NCBI RefSeq assembly: GCF_024807615.1
Contig: NZ_JANUCJ010000002.1
Span: forward strand, 124,001 to 188,000
Source: Tsukamurella ocularis
GTDB taxonomy: Bacteria; Actinomycetota; Actinomycetes; Mycobacteriales; Mycobacteriaceae
Direction of reading: 5' to 3'
DNA: 64,000 nucleotides
The stretch's first letter is position 1. Every line of letters starts with the position of its first letter. This document shows, in pieces, positions 18,981 to 26,821 of the stretch. The position numbers and the translations under genes are program-made. Under the pieces are notes generated by a model, which was not told the origin of the DNA, ran no database searches, and saw only the letters and a list, made by a program, of their open reading frames with translations.

Positions 18981-20515
18981 GAGTGCTTCTCCTTGGTCGT
19001 GGTTCGCGCGCCCGCGAAGGCGTAGTCGGTGAGCGGGAAACGGCGGCTCTGCCACGCCGCCTCGACGGTGGTGGAGGCCCGGAACGGGACGTCGCCCTGC
19101 TTGGTGAAGTAGTAGCTGTTGGCGCCCGCGCAGCTGGGATTCGAGAAGACCTGCAACGGTCTGCGGGCCAGGATCGATTCCATGTAGGACTCCTGCGCGG
19201 CAGGGGTCACCTCGGCAGTGGTCGCGACGCGGCGCCGGGCCTCGTCGAGCACCCGCACGATGTGGGCGGCGCTGTTCTCAACCAGGGTGAAGAACGATGC
19301 GCCGTTGTAGCCGTACGGCCCGAAGACGGTGAAGAAGTTCGGGAAGCCTGCGGTGGCCACGCCCTGGTACGAGTGGAATCGGCCCGCCTCCCAGTGCTCG
19401 GCGAGATCGGTGCCGTCGGAGGCGGTCAGCCGGTACGTCGGGAGCGCGTCCCGATCGGTGACCTTGAAGCCCGTCGCGAGGATGAGGACGTCGAGGGCGT
19501 GCTCGGTGCCGTCGGTCGTGCGGATCCCGGCGGGTGTGATCGCCTCGATCGACGTGGTCTCCAGCGCAACGTTGGGACGGTTGAAGGTCGCGAGGTAGGA
19601 GTTGTGGAAGCTCGGCCGCTTGCAGCCGAGTGCGTAGGTGGGTGTGAGCTTCTCGCGGGTCTCGGGATTGGAGACCTGCGTCCGGATGTAGTTCCGCGCG
19701 GCGACCTCGAGGACGTCGGTGCCGGGGATCCACTTGTGGAAGTGGGCGAGTACGGGGAAGGTCGCCTCCACGAACGCCTGGCTGGCGAGCCGGGCGGCCT
19801 GCCGGACACCGGGGACTGCGGCTAGGCCCACGCGGCCCACGTGGCCGAGCGGGAAGTCGGGCTTGGGGAGGCACCAGATCGGCGTGCGCTGAAAGACGGT
19901 GAGTCGCTCGGTGGCAGGGGCGATCTCGGGGATGACCTGCACGGCGGTGGCGCCGGTGCCGATGATGCCGACACGCTTGCCCGCCGTCGCGACGTCGTGG
20001 TTCCACCGGCTCGTGTGCATCGTCTCGCCCTCGAAGGAGTCGATGCCCTCGATCTCGGGGAGCTTGGGCTGGCTCAGCGGTCCGCCCGCGTGGATCAGCC
20101 AGCGGGAGGTGATCTCGCCCGTGCTGGTCGCGATCGTCCATCGAGAGGTGACCTCGTCGAACGATGCGGAGTGGACGCGCGTGCCGAATCGGAGGCGTGG
20201 CGCGAGGTCGTACTCCTCGACGATCTGCTCGGCATAGGCGCGCAATTCCCGTCCGGGCGCGTAGCTGCGCGACCACGTCGAGCGCTGGGCGAAGGAGAAC
20301 TGATAGCTGAACGATGGGATGTCGACGGCGACGCCGGGGTACGTGTTCCAGTGCCACGTCCCGCCAGGGCCTGCGGCGTCATCGACGAGGAGCACGTCGT
20401 CGAATCCCGCCCGGGCCAGTGCGATCGCGGTGCCGAGGCCGGAGAAGCCGGCGCCGACGATGACGATCTCGTGCTGCGGAGCGACGGGGAGCGGTGCATC
20501 GGGCACGACGGACAC
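18977..20515 (-). CDS. Flavin-containing Baeyer-Villiger-type monooxygenase
   Basis: 512 residues. FAD Rossmann motif GAGFSG at residues 21-26, the Baeyer-Villiger fingerprint F161-E-G-E-T-M-H-T-S-R-W-N172, and the NADPH motif GTGAT at 186-190. It uses NADPH and O2 to insert oxygen next to a ketone, producing esters or lactones. The gene is first in a two-gene operon with an SDR and is divergent from a TetR gene at 20573. A long dyad at 20525-20556 covers the shared promoter, so induction by substrate via the TetR protein is likely. Confidence 0.92.
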   Translation of the reverse strand: MSVVPDAPLPVAPQHEIVIVGAGFSGLGTAIALARAGFDDVLLVDDAAGPGGTWHWNTYPGVAVDIPSFSYQFSFAQRSTWSRSYAPGRELRAYAEQIVEEYDLAPRLRFGTRVHSASFDEVTSRWTIATSTGEITSRWLIHAGGPLSQPKLPEIEGIDSFEGETMHTSRWNHDVATAGKRVGIIGTGATAVQVIPEIAPATERLTVFQRTPIWCLPKPDFPLGHVGRVGLAAVPGVRQAARLASQAFVEATFPVLAHFHKWIPGTDVLEVAARNYIRTQVSNPETREKLTPTYALGCKRPSFHNSYLATFNRPNVALETTSIEAITPAGIRTTDGTEHALDVLILATGFKVTDRDALPTYRLTASDGTDLAEHWEAGRFHSYQGVATAGFPNFFTVFGPYGYNGASFFTLVENSAAHIVRVLDEARRRVATTAEVTPAAQESYMESILARRPLQVFSNPSCAGANSYYFTKQGDVPFRASTTVEAAWQSRRFPLTDYAFAGARTTTKEKHS

Positions 20516-20524
20516 CTCATTTCA

Positions 20525-20556
20525 GATACGGAGAGTATTCGAATTCAGACTGTATC
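20525..20556. promoter_or_regulatory. TetR operator between monooxygenase and TetR genes
   Basis: Thirty-two-base interrupted dyad whose outer arms are GATAC (20525-20529) and GTATC (20552-20556), with an inner perfect palindrome ATTCGAAT at 20537-20544. It fills most of the 57-bp divergent gap, so binding would cover both promoters. Confidence 0.6.
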
Positions 20557-20572
20557 CCGATAGGATGGCCGG

Positions 20573-21175
20573 ATGCAACGACTGTCGAGAGCGGAGGCGC
20601 AGGTCCGCACGCGGGAACTGATCGTGGCGTCGGCGACCGAGCTGTTCCTTCGCGACGGATTCACGGCGACCTCGTTGGAGGCGGTCGCGGCCCACGCCGG
20701 CTTCACTCGGGGCGCGGTGTACTCGAACTTCGCCGGAAAGGTCGCGCTGGGGAGTGCGGTGATTGATGCCCTGTACGAGAGGGAGACCGCCCGGGTGCTG
20801 GCGCTGGCCGAGGCTGCGCGCGCCGACGGACTCGCCGCGGTGATCGCCTCCGTCGACGCGTGGGGTCGGACGATCGTGGGGGACCGGGCGTGGTTCCGGC
20901 TCGAGATGGCGGTCGCGGCGACCAATGAGGAGGACGGCGGCCTGATGGTGGCGACGGCGTCGCGGTACGAGCGCATCCGCGCGGCGACGGCCACGCTGGT
21001 GAGGGAGCTGGAGGCCGCGCACGGGCTGGCGCTTCCGGTAGATGCCGAGACGCTGGCGCTGGGGCTGTTCAGCCTGATCCTCGGGCTCGGCATGCAGCGC
21101 GCGACCGATCCGTCGGTGTCGACGGACGTCGTTGCGCTCTTCGTTCAGCGGCTGTTGGGGGAGTCAGCCTGGTGA
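20573..21175 (+). CDS. TetR-family regulator of the monooxygenase-SDR operon
   Basis: 200 residues; N-terminal helix-turn-helix at about residues 15-60 (TATSLEAVAAHAGFTRGAVYSNFAGK), followed by a helical ligand domain with poorly conserved sequence. It is transcribed away from the monooxygenase-SDR operon, and the two share a 57-bp operator-bearing gap. Function as a repressor released by the ketone or alcohol substrate is inferred from this layout. Confidence 0.88.
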   Translation: MQRLSRAEAQVRTRELIVASATELFLRDGFTATSLEAVAAHAGFTRGAVYSNFAGKVALGSAVIDALYERETARVLALAEAARADGLAAVIASVDAWGRTIVGDRAWFRLEMAVAATNEEDGGLMVATASRYERIRAATATLVRELEAAHGLALPVDAETLALGLFSLILGLGMQRATDPSVSTDVVALFVQRLLGESAW

Positions 21176-21191
21176 CTGCCCGGCGGCGTCA

Positions 21192-21557
21192 TCAATCTCT
21201 GTCGATCATGACGTCTGCGTGGTCGGCGATCCACTCCACGAGCGGCAGCATTCGCTGCATCAGATCGATCCCGAGCGGGGTCAGGCTGTACTGAACGTGC
21301 GGCGGCACCGTCGGGAAGGACTCCCGGTGCACGAGCCCGTCGTCGGCGAGCGTGCGGAGCGTTGTCGCGAGCATCTTCTCGCTGATCCCGTCCACCGCTC
21401 GGCGCAGCTCGCCCCAACGGAGGGTGCTGGCCGACAACCTCACCAGGATCAGCACGCCCCACTTGCTCATCACGTGGTCCAGGGCCACGCGTGTCGAGCA
21501 GTTCTTCTCGAAGGGCTGTAGACGATCGAAGCCGCTGACCGGGACACTTACGTTCAT
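21192..21557 (-). CDS. HxlR-family (YodB/QorR-like) winged-helix regulator
   Basis: 121 residues with the HxlR fold: ALDHVMSKWGVLILVRLS, RWGELRRAVDGISEKMLATT and the wing region YSLTPLGIDL. A single cysteine at position 20 (FEKNCSTR) sits where the redox-sensing Cys of YodB and HypR-type regulators is found. It is divergent from an NmrA/QorB-like quinone reductase gene, the same pairing as ytfH-qorB in enterobacteria. A 27-bp dyad at 21560-21586 abuts its start. A quinone or electrophile sensor that derepresses the reductase is the likely role. Confidence 0.87.
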   Translation of the reverse strand: MNVSVPVSGFDRLQPFEKNCSTRVALDHVMSKWGVLILVRLSASTLRWGELRRAVDGISEKMLATTLRTLADDGLVHRESFPTVPPHVQYSLTPLGIDLMQRMLPLVEWIADHADVMIDRD

Positions 21558-21559
21558 GT

Positions 21560-21586
21560 GGGTACCTTACTTCAAAGTGCGTACCC
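21560..21586. promoter_or_regulatory. Candidate HxlR-type operator, 27-bp dyad
   Basis: Outer arms GGGTAC (21560-21565) and GTACCC (21581-21586), inner arms ACTT and AAGT around the centre at 21573. The dyad begins two bases upstream of the HxlR start, so it covers that gene's promoter or leader and should give autorepression and control of the divergent reductase gene. Confidence 0.65.
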
Positions 21587-21650
21587 AGCCATTGGAATGC
21601 TTTCCTGGTGCAGCCGGTTGAGCCGGACGACCGACCACGAAGGGAATCCC

Positions 21651-22505
21651 ATGACCATCCTCATCACCGGCGCCACCGGACAGCTCGGACGCCTCGTCAT
21701 CGACGGCCTACTGACGCGGGGCGTCGACCCGCAGGCGATCGTCGCCGGGGCACGCGATATCGCGAAGGCCGGCGATCTCGCCGTGCGCGGGGTACGCGTC
21801 GCCCACCTCGACTACTCCGATCCGGCCAGCGTCGGAGCTGCGTTCGACGGGGTCGACACTGTGTTGTTGATCTCGAGCTCCGAGGTCGGGAGCCGGACCG
21901 CGCAGCATCAGGCGGTGATCGACGCCGCGAAGGCCGCTGGCGTCTCGAAATTCGTGTACACGAGCGCCCCGAAGGCGACCTCCTCCGACCTGGTGCTCGC
22001 TCCCGAGCACAAGGCGACCGAGGAGGCGATCGCCGCGTCGGGCCTGCCCGCGGTGATCCTCCGAAACAACTGGTACACGGAGAACTACGCCGACGCTGTG
22101 ACCAGGGCGGCGGATACCGGTGTGCTGGCCGCAGGTGCGGGTGCCGGCCGGGTGGCCTCTGCGAGCCGGAGGGATTACGCCGAGGCGGCCGCTGCGGTGC
22201 TGGTCGGAGGCGGGCATGTTGGCGCCGTGTACGAACTCGGCGGCGACGTGGCGTGGGACTACCGCGATCTCGCAGCCGCGATCGCGGAGGCCACCGGTCG
22301 GCCGGTGGAGTACAGGGCGCTGTCGGAGGAGGAGAACGCGGCGGCACTGCGGGCGGCGGGACTCGAGGAGGGCACGATCGGATTCCTGGTCGCGCTCGAT
22401 GCCGGTATCCGGGACGGCGCTCTCGCCGAGACCGACGGAACTCTGGCACGCCTGCTGGGACGCCCGACGACGCCGCTCATCGACGGGGTCCGCGCGCTCG
22501 CTTGA
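21651..22505 (+). CDS. NmrA-family NAD(P)-binding protein, QorB-like quinone reductase
   Basis: 284 residues. N-terminal nucleotide-binding motif TGATGQLG (residues 6-13) and the NmrA/QOR2 layout with KFVYTSAPKATSSDLVLAPEHK, in place of the active Tyr-x3-Lys of SDRs, match QorB-type NADPH:quinone oxidoreductases. ATG 21651 follows an AGGGA ribosome site; an upstream open frame without family similarity is excluded. Control by the divergent HxlR regulator is likely, so the enzyme probably detoxifies quinones or related electrophiles. Confidence 0.85.
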   Translation: MTILITGATGQLGRLVIDGLLTRGVDPQAIVAGARDIAKAGDLAVRGVRVAHLDYSDPASVGAAFDGVDTVLLISSSEVGSRTAQHQAVIDAAKAAGVSKFVYTSAPKATSSDLVLAPEHKATEEAIAASGLPAVILRNNWYTENYADAVTRAADTGVLAAGAGAGRVASASRRDYAEAAAAVLVGGGHVGAVYELGGDVAWDYRDLAAAIAEATGRPVEYRALSEEENAAALRAAGLEEGTIGFLVALDAGIRDGALAETDGTLARLLGRPTTPLIDGVRALA

Positions 22506-22587
22506 TTGCCGGTCCGCGCCCTCGCGCCCGGCGCGGGCAAGCACAAGCTCGTGCGCCTTCGAGAGCGAACTGTTGCCAATTCGCCCT

Positions 22588-22629
22588 CGAGCGATGGCCG
22601 TCACTGAATTCGGTGGCGGCCATCGCTCG
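22588..22629 (+). terminator. Hairpin terminator after the QorB-like gene
   Basis: Thirteen-base perfect stem (22588-22600 with 22617-22629) around a 16-base loop that can pair further (CAC with GTG). It isolates the reductase gene from the arsenic operon starting at 22692. Confidence 0.75.
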
Positions 22630-22681
22630 TTGCGGGTTCAGGTTCGCAGGGCCCTCTTGTCCACGGAATTGATGTCTGTCA

Positions 22682-22691
22682 ATATCGATAT
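22682..22691. promoter_or_regulatory. ArsR operator next to the arsR start
   Basis: Perfect palindrome ATATCGATAT ending immediately before the arsR ATG, within the AT-rich run of a presumably leaderless promoter. Its position would block transcription initiation when the ArsR dimer is bound. Confidence 0.6.
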
Positions 22692-23066
22692 ATGTCGAAT
22701 CCACTCCCTCTTGCCGACGTAGCAGTGCGATGCTCACCGCTGGTCCGTGAGCCCTTGTCGGAGGTGCAGTCGGTCGATCTCGCCGCAGTGTTCAAGGCCC
22801 TGGCCGACCCGATCAGGCTGCGCCTGTTCAGTTTGATCGCCAGCCACGAGGGCGGTGAGGCGTGCGTGTGCGACATCTCGCCGGTGGTGGATGTCTCGCA
22901 GCCGACGATCTCCCACCATCTCAAGGTCCTGAAGGCGGCCGGGCTGGTCGAATCCGATCGCCGTGGCTCGTGGGTGTACTACCGTGTTGTTCCCGAGGTC
23001 CTGTCCTCGCTCTCTGGCGTCCTGCAGTCCACCGGGACGGACGAGCCGGTCGGGGTGCGCGCGTGA
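22692..23066 (+). CDS. arsR: ArsR arsenite-responsive repressor
   Basis: 124 residues; winged helix with ALADPIRLRLFSLIASHEGG and recognition helix DVSQPTISHHLKVLKAAGLV. The metalloid site is the pair Cys58-Val-Cys60 (ACVCDIS), as in classical ArsR. It has no Shine-Dalgarno sequence and the ATG immediately follows the operator palindrome, consistent with a leaderless transcript. It is coupled to acr3 by a GTGA overlap. It represses the arsR-acr3-arsC operon until As(III) or Sb(III) binds. Confidence 0.93.
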   Translation: MSNPLPLADVAVRCSPLVREPLSEVQSVDLAAVFKALADPIRLRLFSLIASHEGGEACVCDISPVVDVSQPTISHHLKVLKAAGLVESDRRGSWVYYRVVPEVLSSLSGVLQSTGTDEPVGVRA

Positions 23067-24178
23067 CGGGCACCGCGCCGACCGTCGGGCACAAGCCTGT
23101 CGTCGGCAAGCTGTCGACTCTTGACCGGTTCCTGCCGGTGTGGATCGGCGTCGCCATGGTCGCCGGCCTGCTGCTGGGCCGGGTGATCCCGGGCCTGAAC
23201 GCTGTGCTGGAGAAGATCCAGGTCGATGGTGTCTCCCTGCCGATCGCGGTCGGGCTGTTGGTCATGATGTATCCGGTGCTGGCGAAGGTCCGCTACGACC
23301 GCCTCGACACCGTCACCGGCGACCGCAAGCTCCTGCTCGGTTCGTTGCTGCTGAACTGGGTGCTCGGCCCGGCGCTGATGTTCGCCCTCGCGTGGCTCTT
23401 CCTACCCGACCTGCCCGAGTACCGGACCGGCTTGATCATCGTCGGCCTGGCCCGGTGCATCGCGATGGTGATCATCTGGAACGACCTCGCGTGTGGCGAT
23501 CGGGAGGCCGCTGCGGTACTCGTGGCGCTGAACTCGGTGTTCCAGGTGATCATTTTCGCCGTCCTCGGCTGGTTCTACCTCTCGATCCTGCCCGGCTGGC
23601 TCGGCCTCGAACAGACGACGATCAGTACCTCGCCGTGGCAGATCGCCAAGTCGGTGCTGATCTTCCTCGGCGTCCCGCTCCTCGCCGGCTATCTGTCGCG
23701 GCGGATCGGGGAGAGGGCCAAGGGCCGCGACTGGTACGAGGCGAGGTTCCTCCCGCGCATTGGCCCGTGGGCCCTGTATGGGTTGCTGTTCACCATCGTC
23801 ATCCTGTTCGCCCTACAGGGCGAACAGATCACCTCCCGCCCGTGGGATGTCGCGCGGATCGCGCTGCCGCTGCTGGTGTACTTCGCCGTGATGTGGGGCG
23901 GCGGGTACCTGCTCGGCGCCGTCATGGGCCTGGGCTACGAACGCACCACCACGCTGGCCTTCACGGCCGCGGGCAACAACTTCGAGCTCGCTATCGCCGT
24001 CGCGATCGCCACCTACGGCGCCACCTCAGGCCAGGCCCTTGCCGGCGTCGTCGGACCGCTCATCGAGGTACCCGTCCTGGTCGCCCTGGTGTACGTCTCG
24101 TTGGCCCTGCGCAAGCGCTTCCCCCTCGCCCCGTCGTCCACCGCAGTTGGGGTGGATTCGTCCAGGAGTGTGAACTGA
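23063..24178 (+). CDS. acr3: ACR3-type arsenite efflux permease
   Basis: 371 residues with ten transmembrane helices; [17 protein letters not shown] carries the conserved Cys essential in ACR3 transporters, and the C-terminal helix block [18 protein letters not shown] is diagnostic. It exports As(III) from the cytoplasm using the proton gradient. GTG 23063 overlaps the arsR stop (GTGA), which is why the much longer upstream open frame is rejected. The gene ends by TGATG overlap with arsC. Confidence 0.95.
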   Translation: MTGTAPTVGHKPVVGKLSTLDRFLPVWIGVAMVAGLLLGRVIPGLNAVLEKIQVDGVSLPIAVGLLVMMYPVLAKVRYDRLDTVTGDRKLLLGSLLLNWVLGPALMFALAWLFLPDLPEYRTGLIIVGLARCIAMVIIWNDLACGDREAAAVLVALNSVFQVIIFAVLGWFYLSILPGWLGLEQTTISTSPWQIAKSVLIFLGVPLLAGYLSRRIGERAKGRDWYEARFLPRIGPWALYGLLFTIVILFALQGEQITSRPWDVARIALPLLVYFAVMWGGGYLLGAVMGLGYERTTTLAFTAAGNNFELAIAVAIATYGATSGQALAGVVGPLIEVPVLVALVYVSLALRKRFPLAPSSTAVGVDSSRSVN

Positions 24179-24618
24179 TGCCCGACAACGAAACCCGCAC
24201 GCCGAGCGTCTTGTTCGTGTGCGTAAAGAACGGTGGCAAGTCCCAGATGGCGGCCGGCCTGATGCGCGCGACGGCCGGCGACGCCGTGGAGGTGCACTCG
24301 GCGGGGGCCAGGCCCGGCAGCGCGGTCAACGGCCTGTCCGCCGAATCACTGGCCGAAGTGGGCATCGACGTCACCGGCGAGACGCCGAAGGCTATCGACC
24401 CTGGTGTGCTCGCGCGCGTGGATCTGGTGGTCGTCCTCGGGCGCGAGGCGGTCGTCGAACCGCCCGCGGGGGTGCGGCTGGTCAACTGGGACACCGACGA
24501 GCCCTCCGAGCGGGGCATCGACGGCATCGAGCGGATGCGTCTCATCCGCGACGACATCGCCGCCCGGGTCGTCGCGTTGACCGCCGAACTCACCGGGGAC
24601 GGGTCGACAGACTCGTAA
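24178..24618 (+). CDS. arsC: Arsenate reductase of the LMW-phosphatase, mycothiol-linked class
   Basis: 146 residues. The phosphate-loop motif C15-V-K-N-G-G-K-S22 replaces the usual Arg of C-x5-R-S by Lys, as I recall for the actinobacterial arsenate-mycothiol transferases; a C-terminal DxDEP-like segment WDTDEPSER supplies the general acid. It would convert arsenate via a mycothiol adduct to arsenite, which the adjacent ACR3 exports. ATG 24178 shares bases with the acr3 stop. No mycoredoxin gene is adjacent. Confidence 0.9.
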   Translation: MPDNETRTPSVLFVCVKNGGKSQMAAGLMRATAGDAVEVHSAGARPGSAVNGLSAESLAEVGIDVTGETPKAIDPGVLARVDLVVVLGREAVVEPPAGVRLVNWDTDEPSERGIDGIERMRLIRDDIAARVVALTAELTGDGSTDS

Positions 24619-24794
24619 TGTCATAATGTAGATTATCGGCAAAGAACGGGCCTGAGTGGTGTCGCGGGCGCAACGCCATCCACAGCTGTTGCGGCGCCGA
24701 ATACTGGATAGCGCCGAACGAAGCGTCGCGCGACGGTGCACCGAACCCGGCGCACCAACGACAGGGACAAGCCAACGAATGTGAGCTGATCTTT

Positions 24795-25304
24795 ATGGTT
24801 ACAGGAGCACCCCACCGTGAGAGTCTCGCCGACCGCCGAGAGTTCCGCCCCGTGGCCCTGGTGATCTCGTTGCTATGCGTCGGACTCGTCGCCGGCGTCG
24901 GTGGCGCGGCGTCAGCGGACGCGGCGTCGGACTACTCGCAGCTCGCCCAACCGTCGTGGGCGCCTCCGAGCTGGCTATTCGGTCCCGTCTGGACTGTCCT
25001 GTACATCCTTATGGCGATCGCAGCGTGGCGAATCTGGCGCAGGGAACCTACGGTCGGCAACCGAGCGATCGTGCTCTACGGCGCGCAGTTGCTCCTGAAC
25101 CTGCTGTGGTCACCACTCTTCTTCGGCCTGGAGCAGCGAGGATGGGCACTCGTCGATATCGTCGCGCTGGATGCCCTGGTGGTAGGAACGATCGCGGCCT
25201 TCTGGTTCCGCGATCGCCTCGCGGCGTTACTGCTTACGCCATACCTGGCATGGTCCCTGTTCGCGACGGCGCTCAACTTTTCGGTCTGGTCACTCAACTC
25301 CTAG
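24795..25304 (+). CDS. TspO/MBR-family membrane protein
   Basis: 169 residues, five transmembrane helices, with the family blocks QPSWAPPSWLFGPVWTVLYI, AAWRIW and LLNLLWSPLFFGL (N-L-x-W-S-P-L-F-F). TspO proteins bind tetrapyrroles and cholesterol-like ligands and are linked to stress and porphyrin handling. About 175 bp separate it from arsC; that gap shows no clear terminator. ATG 24795 is accepted although the first 15 residues are polar and variable. A relation to the cobalamin genes further right is speculative. Confidence 0.9.
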   Translation: MVTGAPHRESLADRREFRPVALVISLLCVGLVAGVGGAASADAASDYSQLAQPSWAPPSWLFGPVWTVLYILMAIAAWRIWRREPTVGNRAIVLYGAQLLLNLLWSPLFFGLEQRGWALVDIVALDALVVGTIAAFWFRDRLAALLLTPYLAWSLFATALNFSVWSLNS

Positions 25305-25538
25305 CGCGACGCGACGGAATGAGGCTTGCGGCGGCATTGATGAAATGCGGATCACGTTTGAGCATCGCGGGCCTCCCAATGTAGTCCCAGCCAGCCCCAC
25401 GCTCGCCCGATCGAAGCACTCGCGACGTCGCAGGTCGTTGCGACAATCTTCCAGACCATCGCTGCGGCGAATGACTACTGGCGATGGGGCAACGCGAGAC
25501 CTCTGTCGCCCGCTGCTCCGGAGCTTCGTGTGACGGGA

Positions 25539-25585
25539 AACTGTCCCTATGTTTACGTCACAGTGACGTAAACATAGGGACAGTT
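25539..25585. repeat. Perfect 47-bp inverted repeat
   Basis: Arms of 23 bp (25539-25561 and 25563-25585) pair perfectly around a single central A. The arm starts AACTGTCCCTATG and ends TTTACGTCAC. As RNA it would be a hairpin without a proper loop; as DNA it could be a recombinase site, two transposon ends joined back to back, or a strong operator. It lies between no obvious gene pair and follows tspO by 234 bp. Confidence 0.9.
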
Positions 25586-25692
25586 GTCAGGGATTCGGAA
25601 CCCTGGCCCCATTCGGCTGCTTGGTCTTCCTGAAGCTCTCTGGACGAGGGCGGCTCGATCACTTGTTGCGATAGCAAGATCACTCTTCTACT

Positions 25693-25705
25693 CTTGTGAC
25701 ACAAG
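25693..25705. promoter_or_regulatory. 13-bp palindrome upstream of a strong ribosome site
   Basis: Perfect palindrome CTTGTG-A-CACAAG, 50 bp upstream of an ATG (25755) that has AAGGAG at 25744-25749. It may be an operator for a gene starting there. Confidence 0.4.
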
Positions 25706-25754
25706 TTAAGCCGCGGGTGAATAGAAGTTCGTTCGTACGGGGTAAGGAGAACTT

Positions 25755-26168
25755 ATGGGTCGGCATAGCCATGAGCGAGTCGCGGACGCTCCGCGCGGTG
25801 ACATCTCCCTCGAAGAGACTGTGCAGTTCAGCCTCCCTGGGCTCAGTCTCGCTCGCCCGACCTCTGTGCTGGCCACTTCTGATACGCGCCAGATGGCCAT
25901 AGATTCGATTTCGCGCATGATTGATTTGATAGACATGATCGACAATGCGCCGGATCCCCGGGCGGCCCGGCGTGCCGGGCAGCGCAGCTCGCTCGTGAAC
26001 TTCCGGCAGATCGCCACGGTTGGTAATCGATTCGCGCACGCCGCGGCGGCGCGCATGCGGCAGCCTATCGGCGGCCGGCACCGGCTCACAGGAGAATCTG
26101 CCGGCGACACGCAGCCGTCCGCGGGGAACATTAACCATCGGTGGTCGGATAACGCTATTGTTAACACC
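25755..26168 (+). other. In-frame upstream open region with strong ribosome site
   Basis: ATG 25755 follows AAGGAG with 5-base spacing and is in the same uninterrupted frame as the hypothetical gene below, giving a possible 300-residue protein ending at 26657. The 138 residues encoded here resemble nothing I know and use codons with more A/T at third positions than the host-like part downstream. It could be a foreign N-terminal extension, a decayed gene, or an upstream coding sequence fused by chance. Confidence 0.35.
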
Positions 26169-26657
26169 ATGACCAATGATGACCTCTCCGTCCTCAAGCG
26201 CGCGCAAGAACTCGTCCGCAAGCACGATGAGGAGCTCCGTGCTCAGCGGGTCGAGCGTGAAGGCCGGGTGCGCCAGACGGGCTCGCTGATCGCCACCTAC
26301 AGTGCCGACTGCGCGCTCCGCCTCGCGGAGGTGCTGGACTTCTCCACCAAGGACGGACCCGTCGACAAGATCAAGTGGCAGCTCTCCGCGTCCGGCGAGA
26401 AGCTGATCTCGTTCAACCCTGAGGACAACGATCTTATGGTCGACATGCATCGCATGCCGATGCTGGTCACCAACGTCGAGGGCTACACCGTCGGCGTTCA
26501 GCACCTGTTGGGCACCGACGTCTACGCCTTCGGTCTCACGGATGGTGAGGACAACTGGAGCGGTTTCGAGGACCTCGAGGGCTTCGGTCGCGCCACCCTC
26601 ACTCCGGGTAACCGCTACAAGTGGGGCGAGGTCACCCTCTCCCAGTACAACGACTGA
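26169..26657 (+). CDS. Hypothetical acidic protein, 162 residues
   Basis: Not recognised. The protein starts with a charged helix (about residues 4-36, rich in Lys, Glu and Arg) and continues with beta-rich sequence containing FNPEDNDLMVDMHRMPMLV and GLTDGEDNWSGFEDLEGFG; no membrane segment, no cysteine cluster beyond one Cys. Codon use is host-like from here on. TATTGT at 26156-26161 ends seven bases before the ATG, so a leaderless transcript from a local promoter is plausible; no ribosome site is present. The alternative start at 25755 would add 138 residues. Confidence 0.6.
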   Translation: MTNDDLSVLKRAQELVRKHDEELRAQRVEREGRVRQTGSLIATYSADCALRLAEVLDFSTKDGPVDKIKWQLSASGEKLISFNPEDNDLMVDMHRMPMLVTNVEGYTVGVQHLLGTDVYAFGLTDGEDNWSGFEDLEGFGRATLTPGNRYKWGEVTLSQYND

Positions 26658-26821
26658 GCCAATTCCCTGTCCACGAAGTCGAGCGCGCCTCTGAGGCGTG
26701 CTCGACTTCTCTGTTTCTCGGAGGGCTGCGGCCGGCGCCGTGCCCGACCGGATGGCCGCACTCGGACGCGTTCTCGCCGGTACGCTGGTGCGGTTGCCGT
26801 ACGAGGTCATCAGGAGCGTTC

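Larger units (their letters stand above)
25305..25754. other. Gene-poor stretch with repeats
   Basis: No convincing gene between tspO and 25755. Base composition is less GC-rich than the surroundings. The stretch holds a perfect 47-bp inverted repeat (25539-25585), a second short hairpin CAGGG-N8-CCCTG (25588-25605) whose complement resembles a tRNA T-arm with one extra base, and a 13-bp palindrome CTTGTG-A-CACAAG (25693-25705). It may be the scar of an integrated or excised element. Confidence 0.5.

Noticed and set aside
25588-25605. tRNA gene end on the - strand
   Set aside because: Only a T-arm-like hairpin with an eight-base loop is visible; no acceptor, D or anticodon arms, so it is not called as a tRNA.
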